From Actinoplanes xinjiangensis (GTDB taxonomy: Bacteria; Actinomycetota; Actinomycetes; Mycobacteriales; Micromonosporaceae), in NCBI RefSeq assembly GCF_003148685.1, contig NZ_QGGR01000001.1:1-64000 (forward strand): a stretch of 64,000 bases of DNA, read 5' to 3'. The notes beneath the pieces were generated by a model. It had not been told where the DNA came from, did no database searches, and worked only from the letters and a program-made list of their open reading frames with translations. Within the stretch, counting starts at the first letter, position 1. Each line of letters starts with the position of its first letter. Positions 26,542 through 35,034 of this stretch are shown here, one piece after another. Position numbers and translations under genes: made by a program.

Positions 26542-27651
26542 ATGCCGTCTCGCCGCTGGCCGGCCGCGGCCGTGATCGCGCTGCTGGCCACCGCCTGCAC
26601 CCCGGCCGCCGACGAGCCCGCACCGGTGCCGTCGGGGCCGGCGGGCACCACGCCGGCGGGCACGGCCTCCGCGACCACGACGACGGCGAGCACGGCGGCG
26701 GACCCCCGGTCGGCGCGCGCCCGGATCGCGCTGCCGCGGGAGGCCGGCGCCTGGCCCGGCCCGAACGGGCTGTCCGGCGTGAACGGTTTCCCGCTGCTGG
26801 ACACCGCGGCGGTGACCGATTTCTGCACCGACCGCGGCCGCCCGTGCGGGATGGCGCAGACCTACACCGACCGGACCGACTACGCCTCGATGACCCGGAA
26901 TTCGGCCTGGGTGTTCGAGTCGTTCGCCGGCTTCGACGGTGTCCTGGTGATCTCGCAGGCGCTGGTGCCGGACAAGGGTGAAGCCCTGATGGCGAAGTGT
27001 GCGGCCGGCGACTACGACCAGCACTGGCGGGACTTCGGCACCCTGATGGTCCGGCACGGCCGGGGCGACTCGGTGGTCCGCCTGGGCTGGGAGATGAACG
27101 AGTCGTCGATGGCCTGGCGCGGCCTGGACACGGCGGCGTACATCGGCTGCTACCGCCGCGCCGCGACGGCGCTCCGGTCGGCGAACCCCCAGGTAGTACT
27201 GGACTGGACGATCAACGCGCACAACACGCCGGCCGATCTGTGCGGCGGCCTGAGCACCAACTGCTACCCGGGTGACGAATACGTCGACGTGATCGGCATC
27301 GACAACTACGACCACCACCCGTGGTCGCCGACCGAGGCCGATTTCGATCGCACGGCGGCGGCGCCGGAGGGCCTGGACTGGCTGTTCGCGTTCGCCCGCG
27401 CGCACGGCAAGCCGTTCTCGGTCGGCGAGTGGGGAGTGATGCCGACCGGGGACGCCGGGAAGGACAACCCGGACTTCGTCCGGTGGATGCACGCCTGGTT
27501 CGCCGACCACGCCCCGTACCTGGCGTACGAGGCGTGGTTCCAGCGATGTGACGGCACCGTCTCGCAGTCGGCGATCCTGCGGCCGGACGATCCGGACTGT
27601 CTGCCCAACACCGGATCGTCCGACGTGTACCGGGAGTTGTTCAGCCGCTGA
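26542..27651 (+). CDS. GH26-like lipoprotein
   Basis: A 369-residue lipoprotein: lipobox ALLATAC with Cys 20, then a Thr/Ala/Pro-rich linker, then a (beta/alpha)8 domain. Two catalytic Glu are visible: VVRLGWEMNES (acid/base) and FSVGEWGVMP (nucleophile). GH26 enzymes cut beta-mannan or related beta-glycans. Here it is the last gene of the glycosyltransferase operon, so it may trim or release the polymer being made rather than degrade food. Its last 11 bp overlap the convergent second GH26-like gene. Confidence 0.85.
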   Translation: MPSRRWPAAAVIALLATACTPAADEPAPVPSGPAGTTPAGTASATTTTASTAADPRSARARIALPREAGAWPGPNGLSGVNGFPLLDTAAVTDFCTDRGRPCGMAQTYTDRTDYASMTRNSAWVFESFAGFDGVLVISQALVPDKGEALMAKCAAGDYDQHWRDFGTLMVRHGRGDSVVRLGWEMNESSMAWRGLDTAAYIGCYRRAATALRSANPQVVLDWTINAHNTPADLCGGLSTNCYPGDEYVDVIGIDNYDHHPWSPTEADFDRTAAAPEGLDWLFAFARAHGKPFSVGEWGVMPTGDAGKDNPDFVRWMHAWFADHAPYLAYEAWFQRCDGTVSQSAILRPDDPDCLPNTGSSDVYRELFSR

Positions 27652-28705
27652 ACCGCTCGTTGCCGGCCATCTCCCGGTAGGCGGCGGCCGCGTCCGGCAC
27701 CGAGTCCAGGCGCCAGTGCTCGGGATAGCTGGGGTGGGTGTCGGTGTCGAACCAGACCACCCCGCCGATCGCCGGCCGCTGCTCCACATAGGCGGTGAGC
27801 TGCCGGATCCAGTCGGCCTTGGTGGTGCCGCCGTAGTCCTTCGACCCCACCTCGGTGATCATGATCGGCCGGCGCGCGGCGTACTTGTGGTAGATCGGGT
27901 CGAACAGCGTCTCGGGCGTCTCCCTGTGCAGGTTGTAGCCGGAGATCCCGACCCAGTCGACGAAGTCGTCGCCCGGGTAGTAGGCGTCGATCCGGTTCCA
28001 GTCCTTCCTGGGGCTGGAGTTCCAGTTCGGGCTCCACACCCACGACACGTTCTCGGCACCCTCGTCGTCGAAGATCTTCCGCAGATACCGGAAGCACTTG
28101 ACGTACCCCTCGGTGTCCTGGTCGTTCTTGGCCCCACCCCACCGGTACCAGTCGCCGTTCATCTCCCAGCCCCAACGCAGCAGCGCGGGCTGATCGAGGT
28201 CGCGGAGCCGGCGGGCGGCCGCGGCGATCAGGTCGTCGGCGTCGCCGTCGAGGATCTCGCCGTACTTCGGGCCGCGCCAGGACACCATCGGGACCGACTT
28301 CTTCGGCTTGCCCTCGATCCGGTCGGGCAGCGGGTCCTCCCAGGCGTAGAAGACGTGGGTGATCCGCTGGTCGCGGCCGATCTGCCCACGCCGCAGCTTC
28401 ACCGCCTCCGGGTAGGTCATGCCGTCCAGCCCGAGGTAGGAGCCGAGCATCGCCTTCCCGGCGGTGAACGGCACCGTCCCGCCGAGCTTCGCCGGATCCG
28501 CGCCGGTGAACGGTGCGGGTGTCGGCGCCGGGGCGGACGGGGTGGACGTGGGGGTGCCGCTGACCGCGAGCGGCGTCTCCCGGGAGGCCGCCTTCCACAT
28601 GCCGAAGACGCCGGCCGAGGAGGCGGCACCGAGCCCGGCCAGGCCGAGCAGTCCCCGCCGGGTGACACCGTTGTCGGGATGCGGGCGCCGGTGACCGCCG
28701 CTCAC
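27641..28705 (-). CDS. GH26-like protein with Tat signal
   Basis: A 354-residue secreted glycoside hydrolase-like protein. A twin-arginine signal (TRRGLLGLAGLGAASSAG) precedes a Ser/Thr/Pro linker and a (beta/alpha)8 domain with Glu in LLRWGWEMNGDW and IMITEVGSKDYGG. It differs from its convergent neighbour in export route (Tat versus lipoprotein) and in sequence, so the two are not a recent duplication. The GTG at 28705 overlaps the deacetylase stop by 4 bases; deacetylase and hydrolase are thus an operon that probably modifies the same polymer. Confidence 0.85.
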   Translation of the reverse strand: MSGGHRRPHPDNGVTRRGLLGLAGLGAASSAGVFGMWKAASRETPLAVSGTPTSTPSAPAPTPAPFTGADPAKLGGTVPFTAGKAMLGSYLGLDGMTYPEAVKLRRGQIGRDQRITHVFYAWEDPLPDRIEGKPKKSVPMVSWRGPKYGEILDGDADDLIAAAARRLRDLDQPALLRWGWEMNGDWYRWGGAKNDQDTEGYVKCFRYLRKIFDDEGAENVSWVWSPNWNSSPRKDWNRIDAYYPGDDFVDWVGISGYNLHRETPETLFDPIYHKYAARRPIMITEVGSKDYGGTTKADWIRQLTAYVEQRPAIGGVVWFDTDTHPSYPEHWRLDSVPDAAAAYREMAGNERFSG

Positions 28706-29490
28706 GTGAGCTCCCGGCCGGCCTTGCGGGCCAGCCTGCGGACCATCCGCCAGCCCGGCTGGGCGCACTGCCGTAGCCGGGCGGCCGGCGTCGCCGCGGA
28801 CTGCGAGACGAGCGCGACCAGGTCGGCGCCGGTGTGATCGGGGGTGGGCTGGAACCGGGGCACCGCGAACCGCCGCTCCGACGGGGTGTGCGGGCGCCGG
28901 CCGACCTCGGTGGCGTTGTCGTGGCCGGAGCGCTCGACGACCCGGCGCACCAGGGCGCTGTTGTAGCCGTGCGGGTAGGCGAACGACCGCACCCGCCGTT
29001 GCAGACGCTGTTCGAGCTGGTCGCGGCTGCTCACCACCTCGTCGCGCAGCTGGGCCGGGGACAGCACGTCGAGCGGGTGGTGGATCAGGCTGTGGTTGCC
29101 GATCTCGATCCCGGCGGCGGCGACCTCGTCCAATTCGGCCCAGGTCAGCATCGGGCCGAAGTCCGGCGCGTACCGCCCCAGCCACCCCGCGTGACCGCCG
29201 AGGTGGCCGACGGAGGCGTAGAGGGTGGCTCCGGCACCCGCTTTCTGCAGCGCGGGAACACCTTCGGTGAGGAAGTCGCGGTAGCCGTCGTCGAAGGTGA
29301 CCGCCACCGTGCGCGCGGTGTCCCCGGCGGCCGCCAGGTCGAGTGCCTCGGTCAGCCCGACCAGGCGGTAGCCGGCGTCGCTCAAGGCGTTGAGCTGCTC
29401 GGTCAGCCGGTGCGGTGGCACCGCGAGGTCACGCAGCGGGCCGCCGACCGTGGAGACCGAGTGGTACATCAGCGCGGGCAGCGTGGTCAC
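28702..29490 (-). CDS. Polysaccharide deacetylase (NodB/CE4 type)
   Basis: A 262-residue CE4-type enzyme that removes N-acetyl or O-acetyl groups. Motifs: VTFDDGYRDF (catalytic base and metal Asp), GNHSLIHHPL (metal His pair) and SFAYPHGYNS. It has no obvious signal peptide from either candidate start, though export may use one not recognised. I choose GTG 29490 because GGGGAGG lies five bases upstream; ATG 29505 is the alternative. It is co-translated with the Tat GH26-like gene and belongs to the polysaccharide region. Confidence 0.88.
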   Translation of the reverse strand: MTTLPALMYHSVSTVGGPLRDLAVPPHRLTEQLNALSDAGYRLVGLTEALDLAAAGDTARTVAVTFDDGYRDFLTEGVPALQKAGAGATLYASVGHLGGHAGWLGRYAPDFGPMLTWAELDEVAAAGIEIGNHSLIHHPLDVLSPAQLRDEVVSSRDQLEQRLQRRVRSFAYPHGYNSALVRRVVERSGHDNATEVGRRPHTPSERRFAVPRFQPTPDHTGADLVALVSQSAATPAARLRQCAQPGWRMVRRLARKAGRELT

Positions 29491-29743
29491 CGCGTCCTCC
29501 CCCATGATCTTGTCTTTCCGGTCGCCAAAGTTACCCGCTGTGATCGCTCTCGCGGGTCCTCCTTTCGACTGGACCTCTGGCCTTTTCACACTACAGCGAG
29601 TAACGTCCGGGACCTTCCACATCCCCGGCCAGCGCAAACGGCGTCACACGATTATTACTCAAAGTGATATGTGAACCGAAGGCCAACCGGAGACGTATCG
29701 GAGGGCAACACCGAAACCGCTCTAAACCCCGGGAGCGCGCACC

Positions 29744-30406
29744 ATGTTCCGCCTCATTCAGTTGCACACCGACAGCGGCGTTCCACGCATCGGCGTGGAC
29801 CCCGACGGCTACGCCAGCGCCCGTGCCGCGCTGGCCCATTACCGCACCGCCCCGGCGACCTATTTCGCGGTCGGCCGCTTCGACCACGAGGGCACCCTCA
29901 CCGAGGTGATACTCGACCCGATCTGCGGCCTCGACGGCGCGTGCCAGCGCCCGGCATCGGTGATCCACGCCCAGACGTACGAGCGGCTCTGCGAGCGGTG
30001 CGCCTCCGGCCTCGACGTACTCACCGTCCCCCAGCTGGCGCGGCGCCTCGGCATCGCCTGCCGGCTCGCCCCGAGCGTCGCCCGCTTCCGGCAGACCGCA
30101 CTCGGCGGACTGCGCGCCCCCTCCGGCAACCGCATCGCCCGCGAGTTCCCCGACCACGTCCACGACCCGGCGTGGCGCCAGGAGCTGTGCATCAGCCTCA
30201 CCCAGAGCCCCACCGCCCTGAACGGCCTGCTCATCGGGGTCGGCGCACTCAGCCACCGCCAGGTCCTCGACCTCTTCCCGGCCCTGTGCGCGCTCGGCGA
30301 CGAACTGCCCGACGCCATCCACGAGGACCTCGCCCGGGCCACCGCGCGGCCGCTCTCTCCCGCGGGTGTCGCCGGCCTCCGGCTCGGCCTGAGAAACAAA
30401 CCCTGA
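29744..30406 (+). CDS. Hypothetical protein with two Cys pairs
   Basis: A 220-residue protein of no recognised family. It has a good ribosome site (GGGAGC) before ATG 29744 and strong actinobacterial codon bias. Four Cys in CGLDGACQ and CERCASG (about residues 65-90) could bind a metal. There is no signal peptide or membrane helix. It is divergent from the polysaccharide deacetylase, with 253 bp between, and is followed by two palindromic repeats. Confidence 0.6.
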   Translation: MFRLIQLHTDSGVPRIGVDPDGYASARAALAHYRTAPATYFAVGRFDHEGTLTEVILDPICGLDGACQRPASVIHAQTYERLCERCASGLDVLTVPQLARRLGIACRLAPSVARFRQTALGGLRAPSGNRIAREFPDHVHDPAWRQELCISLTQSPTALNGLLIGVGALSHRQVLDLFPALCALGDELPDAIHEDLARATARPLSPAGVAGLRLGLRNKP

Positions 30407-30500
30407 TCTCGTACGGCCTACGCAGAGTCCCGTCGCTACCGCGCGACGCAGGCGGTCCCTCCGCCCACCAGCGCGCCTTTCGGGCGGAGGCGCCGGGTCA

Positions 30501-30620
30501 CCGGCTGGCCGTCACCGCTGCCTCAACGCCCCCGAGACAGCAGCCAGAACCAGCCGGTCTTTGTCGGCTGGGCGTCACCGCTGTCTCAACGCGCTCGAGA
30601 CAGCGGTGGGAGCCAGCCGG
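30501..30620. repeat. Dispersed palindrome family, locus 2, two copies
   Basis: Copies at 30501-30557 and 30565-30620, same arms as at locus 1 (CCGGCTGG..CACCGCTG and GAGACAGC..CCAGCCGG). They end four bases before the stop of the convergent ScyD-like gene. The first copy has changes in both arms (GCTGCCTCA and AGACAGCAGCC). Likely bidirectional terminators. Confidence 0.9.
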
Positions 30621-30623
30621 GGT

Positions 30624-31517
30624 TCAGAGGCGGATTCGCAGGACCGCTCCGCTGTCCTTGCAGGTGCTGCAGGTGGAGACGTAGGCGTGGCCGCCGCGGA
30701 TCGCCAGGCCGCCCGGTGAGTTCAGGCCGGCCGCGGTGATCAGCCGGCGGTTGCCCGCGGCGTCGATGCTGGTCAGGCCGCTGCTCTCCAGGACGTAGAG
30801 GCGGTTGCCGGGCCCCCAGGCGAGGTCGGCGACATCGGTGAATCCGGTGGCCCAGACCCGCGGGGCGCGACCCGGTTCCACCCGCCAGATCCGGGCCGGC
30901 CGTGGGCGTACCGAAGCGTGCCCGAACGTCTCACCGACGAACCAGGCGCCGTCCGGGCCCACCGTCACCGAACCCGGCGCCGCCGGTGCCGGGAAGGTGG
31001 CGATCGTCTGGATCCGGCCGCGCGGCGCGATCCGCAGCAGTGCCCGCTCGCGGGCGTCCACGATCACCGTGTCCACCACGGCGACCGGCGCCGGAACGGT
31101 GGCCAGCAGGTTCGCGCCCCGGTAGAGGCCGGGCACGGACGTCGCCGTGTGGAGCGGCTCGCCGTCCGCGCCGATCGTCACGTCGGACGGGCCGCTGGCA
31201 CCGGTTCCGGCGGGTGACGCCTCCGACGGCAGGCCCGAGACCACCCGCCACTGACGGCCGAACTCGATCACCGTGATCGCCCCGGACCGGCCGGAACACC
31301 ACCAGCCGCGGTCCGTGCCGGCGCGGCATGCGGCTCCGCCCCGGCCGGCCTCGGCGACGTAGAGCTCGCCGCGCGCACCGAAGGCGAGACCTCGCGGACT
31401 GTCCAGGCCGCGGGCGACGATCTCGACCGGCGCCCGCCCCGGCAGCGGGACCACCGGGTCGGCCTGACCGGCGATCAGCAGCCCGAAGACAGCAAAATAT
31501 GAACGGATTGTGAGCAA
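30624..31517 (-). CDS. ScyD/ScyE-like secreted beta-propeller
   Basis: A 297-residue NHL-type propeller protein like those annotated ScyD/ScyE. A signal peptide (YFAVFGLLIAGQA) is followed by blades with the pattern SPRGLAFGARGELYVAEAG, GPSDVTIGADG, PGSVTVGPDGAWFVGE and VADLAWGPGNRLYVLES. Two Cys pairs (near residues 64/73 and CSTC at the C-terminus) suggest disulfides. TTG 31517 with a G-rich site upstream is the likely start. Function is not known for actinobacterial members; scytonemin genes are absent. Confidence 0.8.
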   Translation of the reverse strand: MLTIRSYFAVFGLLIAGQADPVVPLPGRAPVEIVARGLDSPRGLAFGARGELYVAEAGRGGAACRAGTDRGWWCSGRSGAITVIEFGRQWRVVSGLPSEASPAGTGASGPSDVTIGADGEPLHTATSVPGLYRGANLLATVPAPVAVVDTVIVDARERALLRIAPRGRIQTIATFPAPAAPGSVTVGPDGAWFVGETFGHASVRPRPARIWRVEPGRAPRVWATGFTDVADLAWGPGNRLYVLESSGLTSIDAAGNRRLITAAGLNSPGGLAIRGGHAYVSTCSTCKDSGAVLRIRL

Positions 31518-31651
31518 CTAGAACCCCCGTGTAGTCGACTCTCCTCGCACAGGTTCTTTTGCCGCCTTGCGGGTGCATATCGCCCGAACGGCCGGAGGCA
31601 GCCCGGAGTCGGAGATCCGACCCCCGTTCCGGTGCCCGGTACGGTCGGCGC

Positions 31652-32302
31652 ATGACGTTCGCCGAACTGGTGTCCCGGGCCCGGGGCCTGGCCGAGAACG
31701 GGCGGCGGGCCGTTCTCGGCATCGCCGGTCCTCCCGCGGCCGGCAAGACCACCCTGGCGTCCACGCTGGTCGGTGCCCTGTCCGCGGACCCGCCGCCGGG
31801 GCTCGGGCCGGACTGGGCGGTGCACGTACCGATGGACGGTTTCCACCTGGCCGACGTCGAGCTGGAGCGGCTCGGGCTGCGCGACCGCAAGGGCGCACCG
31901 GACACCTTCGACGCCTGGGGTTATGCGGCCCTGCTGCGGCGGCTCGTCGAGGACCGCGACGAGATGATCTACGCACCCGGGTTCGAGCGGATCATCGAGC
32001 AGCCGATCGCCGGGAGCATCCCGGTGCCCCGCAGCGCCCGGCTGATCGTGACCGAGGGCAATTACCTGTTGCTCGACGAGCCCCGCTGGACGCCGGTGCG
32101 GGAGCTGCTGACCGAGGTCTGGTATTGCGACATGGCGACCGACGAGCGGCTGCGGCGGCTGATCGAGCGGCACGTGCGGTTCGGCAAGACATGGGACGCC
32201 GCGGTCGCGTGGGCCACCGGGACCGACGAGCGCAACGCCCGGCTGATCACCCCGACCCGGGACCGCGCCGACGTGATTGTCGACTCCCTTTCCCTCAGCT
32301 GA
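31652..32302 (+). CDS. Nucleoside/nucleotide kinase-like P-loop protein
   Basis: A 216-residue kinase of the uridine-kinase/pantothenate-kinase type. The Walker A loop is GIAGPPAAGKTTLA, the acceptor-side PMDGFHL motif is typical, and VTEGNYLLL is the Walker B-like strand. It phosphorylates a small hydroxyl substrate with ATP, possibly a sugar or nucleoside (some relatives act on fructose or on ribosides). It stands alone, divergent from the ScyD-like gene. Confidence 0.88.
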   Translation: MTFAELVSRARGLAENGRRAVLGIAGPPAAGKTTLASTLVGALSADPPPGLGPDWAVHVPMDGFHLADVELERLGLRDRKGAPDTFDAWGYAALLRRLVEDRDEMIYAPGFERIIEQPIAGSIPVPRSARLIVTEGNYLLLDEPRWTPVRELLTEVWYCDMATDERLRRLIERHVRFGKTWDAAVAWATGTDERNARLITPTRDRADVIVDSLSLS

Positions 32303-32348
32303 GAACCGGCTCAGCATTTCGCCGCGCCCGAGTGGCATGCTTGCCGTC

Positions 32349-33530
32349 ATGTCGGTGGGTGAGGCGGTCGAGACCGAGCCGCGCAGGCGCGGGCCCCGGT
32401 TCGCGCGTTTCGGTCTGGTTCTGGTCGCGGTGCTGTCGCTGCTGTTCGGCGTGCCGTGGGCGACGCTCGTGTGGTCCGGCAACGACTGGCCGCTGCCGGT
32501 CTTCGTCGCCGGGACGCTGCTGTTCGCCGGCGTGGCGGCCGGTTTCCCATATCTGATGTTCCGCGGGCACGGCGGCCACCGGGACCGCGAGTCCCGGATC
32601 GCCGACACCCTGCTCGGCGTGGTCTGGGTGCTGTTCACCTGGTCGCTGATCGGTCAGCTGGCCGGCGTGCTGCTGCTCGCCGCCGGTGTCGGCGACCCGA
32701 TCCGCTCCCGCCTGGTGTCGGCCGGTGTCGTGGTGATCTCCGCGGGTCTGCTGATCTGGGGTTACACCGAGGCGATGCGGGTCTCCCGGGTGCGGCGCGT
32801 CGACGTGACCATCCCCCGGCTCGGTCCCGGCCTCGACGGGCTCAAGGTCGTGCTGATCACCGACACCCACTACGGGCCGATCGACCGCTCGCGCTGGTCC
32901 CGGGGCGTCACCGAGGTGGTCAACTCGCTGGACGCCGACATCGTGGCGCACACCGGTGACATCGCCGACGGTCTGGTCGAGCAGCGCCGGGAGATGGCCG
33001 CCCCGCTCGCCGACATCCGCGCCCGGTTCGCGCGGGTCTACGTGACCGGCAACCACGAGTACCACAGCGGGGCCCAGGGCTGGGTCGAGCACATGGAGCA
33101 CCTCGGCTGGGAGACCCTGCACAACCGGCACGTGGTGGTCACCCGGGGTGGCGACTCGCTGGTGGTGGCGGGGGTCGACGACCGGACCGCCGGGGGTTCC
33201 GGCCTGCCAGGTCACCGTACCGACCATGAGGCCGCCCTGGCCGGCACCGACCCGGATCTGCCCGTCCTGCTGCTGGCCCATCAGCCCCAGCAGATCAAGG
33301 ACGCCGTCGCCCACGGCATCGATCTGCAGCTGTCCGGCCACACCCACGGCGGGCAGATGTGGCCGTTCCACTACCTGGTCCTCACCGACCAGCCGAGCCT
33401 TCAGGGCCTGTCCCGGCACTCCGAGCGGACCCAGCTCTACACCAGCCGGGGCACCGGTTTCTGGGGCCCGCCGTTCCGGATCTTCGCCCCCAGCGAGATC
33501 ACCCTCCTGACGCTGCGTTCGGCGGGCTGA
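32349..33530 (+). CDS. Membrane-anchored metallophosphoesterase
   Basis: A 393-residue protein with about four N-terminal helices (residues ~20-145) and a calcineurin-like phosphoesterase domain. All metal motifs are present: DTHYGPID, HTGDIADG, GNHEYH and SGHTHGGQMWP. It resembles YkuE/YaeI-type enzymes that act on phospholipid head groups or UDP-diacylglucosamine, but the substrate is not certain. An in-frame ATG lies 12 bases upstream (32337); neither start has a clear ribosome site. Confidence 0.87.
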   Translation: MSVGEAVETEPRRRGPRFARFGLVLVAVLSLLFGVPWATLVWSGNDWPLPVFVAGTLLFAGVAAGFPYLMFRGHGGHRDRESRIADTLLGVVWVLFTWSLIGQLAGVLLLAAGVGDPIRSRLVSAGVVVISAGLLIWGYTEAMRVSRVRRVDVTIPRLGPGLDGLKVVLITDTHYGPIDRSRWSRGVTEVVNSLDADIVAHTGDIADGLVEQRREMAAPLADIRARFARVYVTGNHEYHSGAQGWVEHMEHLGWETLHNRHVVVTRGGDSLVVAGVDDRTAGGSGLPGHRTDHEAALAGTDPDLPVLLLAHQPQQIKDAVAHGIDLQLSGHTHGGQMWPFHYLVLTDQPSLQGLSRHSERTQLYTSRGTGFWGPPFRIFAPSEITLLTLRSAG

Positions 33531-33583
33531 CCTCTTTCGCACAGCGGTCAGGTTCTGACCGCAATGGGCGACAGCATGAGGTC

Positions 33584-33961
33584 ATGACAGCAACGTGGAA
33601 GATCGAGCTGATCCCGGTCCCGGTCACCGACGTCGACCGGGCCAAGGCGTTCTACGAGCGGGTCGGCTTCATCGCCGACCATGACCACCGGGTGCAGGAG
33701 GGTCTGCGGTTCGTGCAGCTCACCCCGCCCGGCTCGGCGTGCTCGATCGCGATCGGCGACGGCATCACCGAGAAGACGCCGGGCACGCAGGAGATCCAGG
33801 TCGTGGTGCCGGACGCGGACGCCGCCCGGGATCACCTGCTGGCCGCCGGTGTCGAGACCGGGCCGGTCGACGAGCAGCCGTGGGGCCGGTTCGTCCACTT
33901 CCGGGACCCGGACGGCAACAGCTGGGCACTCCAGGCGATCCACTACCGGCCGCAAGGATGA
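33584..33961 (+). CDS. VOC-family (glyoxalase/dioxygenase-fold) protein
   Basis: A 125-residue single VOC domain protein. Paired beta-alpha-beta units end in the typical VHFRDPDGNSWALQ. Members include glyoxalase I, bleomycin-binding proteins and extradiol dioxygenases; no specific role can be given. It ends 54 bp before the phosphotransferase gene on the same strand. Confidence 0.88.
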   Translation: MTATWKIELIPVPVTDVDRAKAFYERVGFIADHDHRVQEGLRFVQLTPPGSACSIAIGDGITEKTPGTQEIQVVVPDADAARDHLLAAGVETGPVDEQPWGRFVHFRDPDGNSWALQAIHYRPQG

Positions 33962-34015
33962 CCGTGTCCCCGTTGATCTACGTTGTCCTCCGGGACGACA
34001 CAACGGGGGGTATTC

Positions 34016-34933
34016 GTGACGCGACAGCATGTCGCCCGGGAGATCGCGACGACGGTCCTGGGCCGTGACCCGGGCCCGATGACGCCCGCCGACAGCCTGT
34101 CGCATCAGGTGCACGTCGGCGCGGACGTCGTCGTGAAGATCATCGAGGTGGGGCGCCATCCGCGTCTGGAACGGGAGATCGCGCTGGCCCCCCACCTGCC
34201 GGCCGGGGTCACCGCGCCACTGCTCGACAGTGGTGTCCATCCGGTCGACGGTGGCGAGGTGCGGTTCGCCTGCTACGCCCGGATGCCCGGGGCCGCGCCT
34301 GGCATGGGTCTTCCGCGGGCCGGCGCGGCGACCGCGCGGGAGCTGGCCGAGCAGGCGGTACGGCGTCTTCAGATCCTGCACGGGTGGACGCCGCCGGAGG
34401 ACGCCGGCCGGGTGCTGCGGGAGCGACTGGACCACGGCGGGTTCACCGGCCGTACCGCCCTGCTCGCCGAGATCGACGGTCTCGCCGCCGCCGACCGCGG
34501 CACCGTCGTGCCGCCCGCGCTGATCGACGGTCTCACCGCGCTGGCCGCGGACGCGCCGGAGCACACCGGCGGGTCCGTCCCGGTGCACGCGGACTGTCAC
34601 TGGGGCAACTGGCTGGCGGACGGTGGCCGGGTCACCGCGCTGCTGGATTTCGAGTGGGCACGGTACGGCGAGCCGATGGACGACTGGTTCTTCGTGATCG
34701 CGGACAGCGGGCACCACCTGCCGATCGCCCTGGACGTGGTCGCCGGCGCGACGGCGACGCCGCCGGACGTGCTGCGTGCCGCATGTGAGATCCGGGAGGC
34801 GAACTATCTGGCCGCCGATCTGCGCCTGGCGCTCACCGATCCGGCGGCCCACGGCGCTCTGCTGGCTCCCCGGCTCGACCGGCTGCACCAGGTGATCACG
34901 CAACGGACCTGGTGGAAGTCCTTTCTCGACTGA
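34016..34933 (+). CDS. APH-family phosphotransferase
   Basis: A 305-residue aminoglycoside-phosphotransferase-fold protein. The catalytic loop is VHADCHWGNWL and the metal Asp follows in LLDFEWARYGEP. Such enzymes phosphorylate small molecules such as aminoglycosides, macrolides, choline or homoserine; resistance should not be assumed. GTG 34016 follows a G6 run at five bases, better than the ATG-like upstream options. Confidence 0.85.
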   Translation: MTRQHVAREIATTVLGRDPGPMTPADSLSHQVHVGADVVVKIIEVGRHPRLEREIALAPHLPAGVTAPLLDSGVHPVDGGEVRFACYARMPGAAPGMGLPRAGAATARELAEQAVRRLQILHGWTPPEDAGRVLRERLDHGGFTGRTALLAEIDGLAAADRGTVVPPALIDGLTALAADAPEHTGGSVPVHADCHWGNWLADGGRVTALLDFEWARYGEPMDDWFFVIADSGHHLPIALDVVAGATATPPDVLRAACEIREANYLAADLRLALTDPAAHGALLAPRLDRLHQVITQRTWWKSFLD

Positions 34934-35034
34934 TCGCGCCGGGCTATATGTCGGGAATAAACCTGTTGAGCCGTGCTCTACAGGCCGAGCAGGATGGGTG
35001 CACCGCCTTCCCCTTCGCGCCCTGAGGATTCTTC

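Noticed and set aside
34016..34933. Aminoglycoside resistance gene
   Set aside because: The APH fold is present, but many members act on ordinary metabolites and nothing in the context supports resistance.
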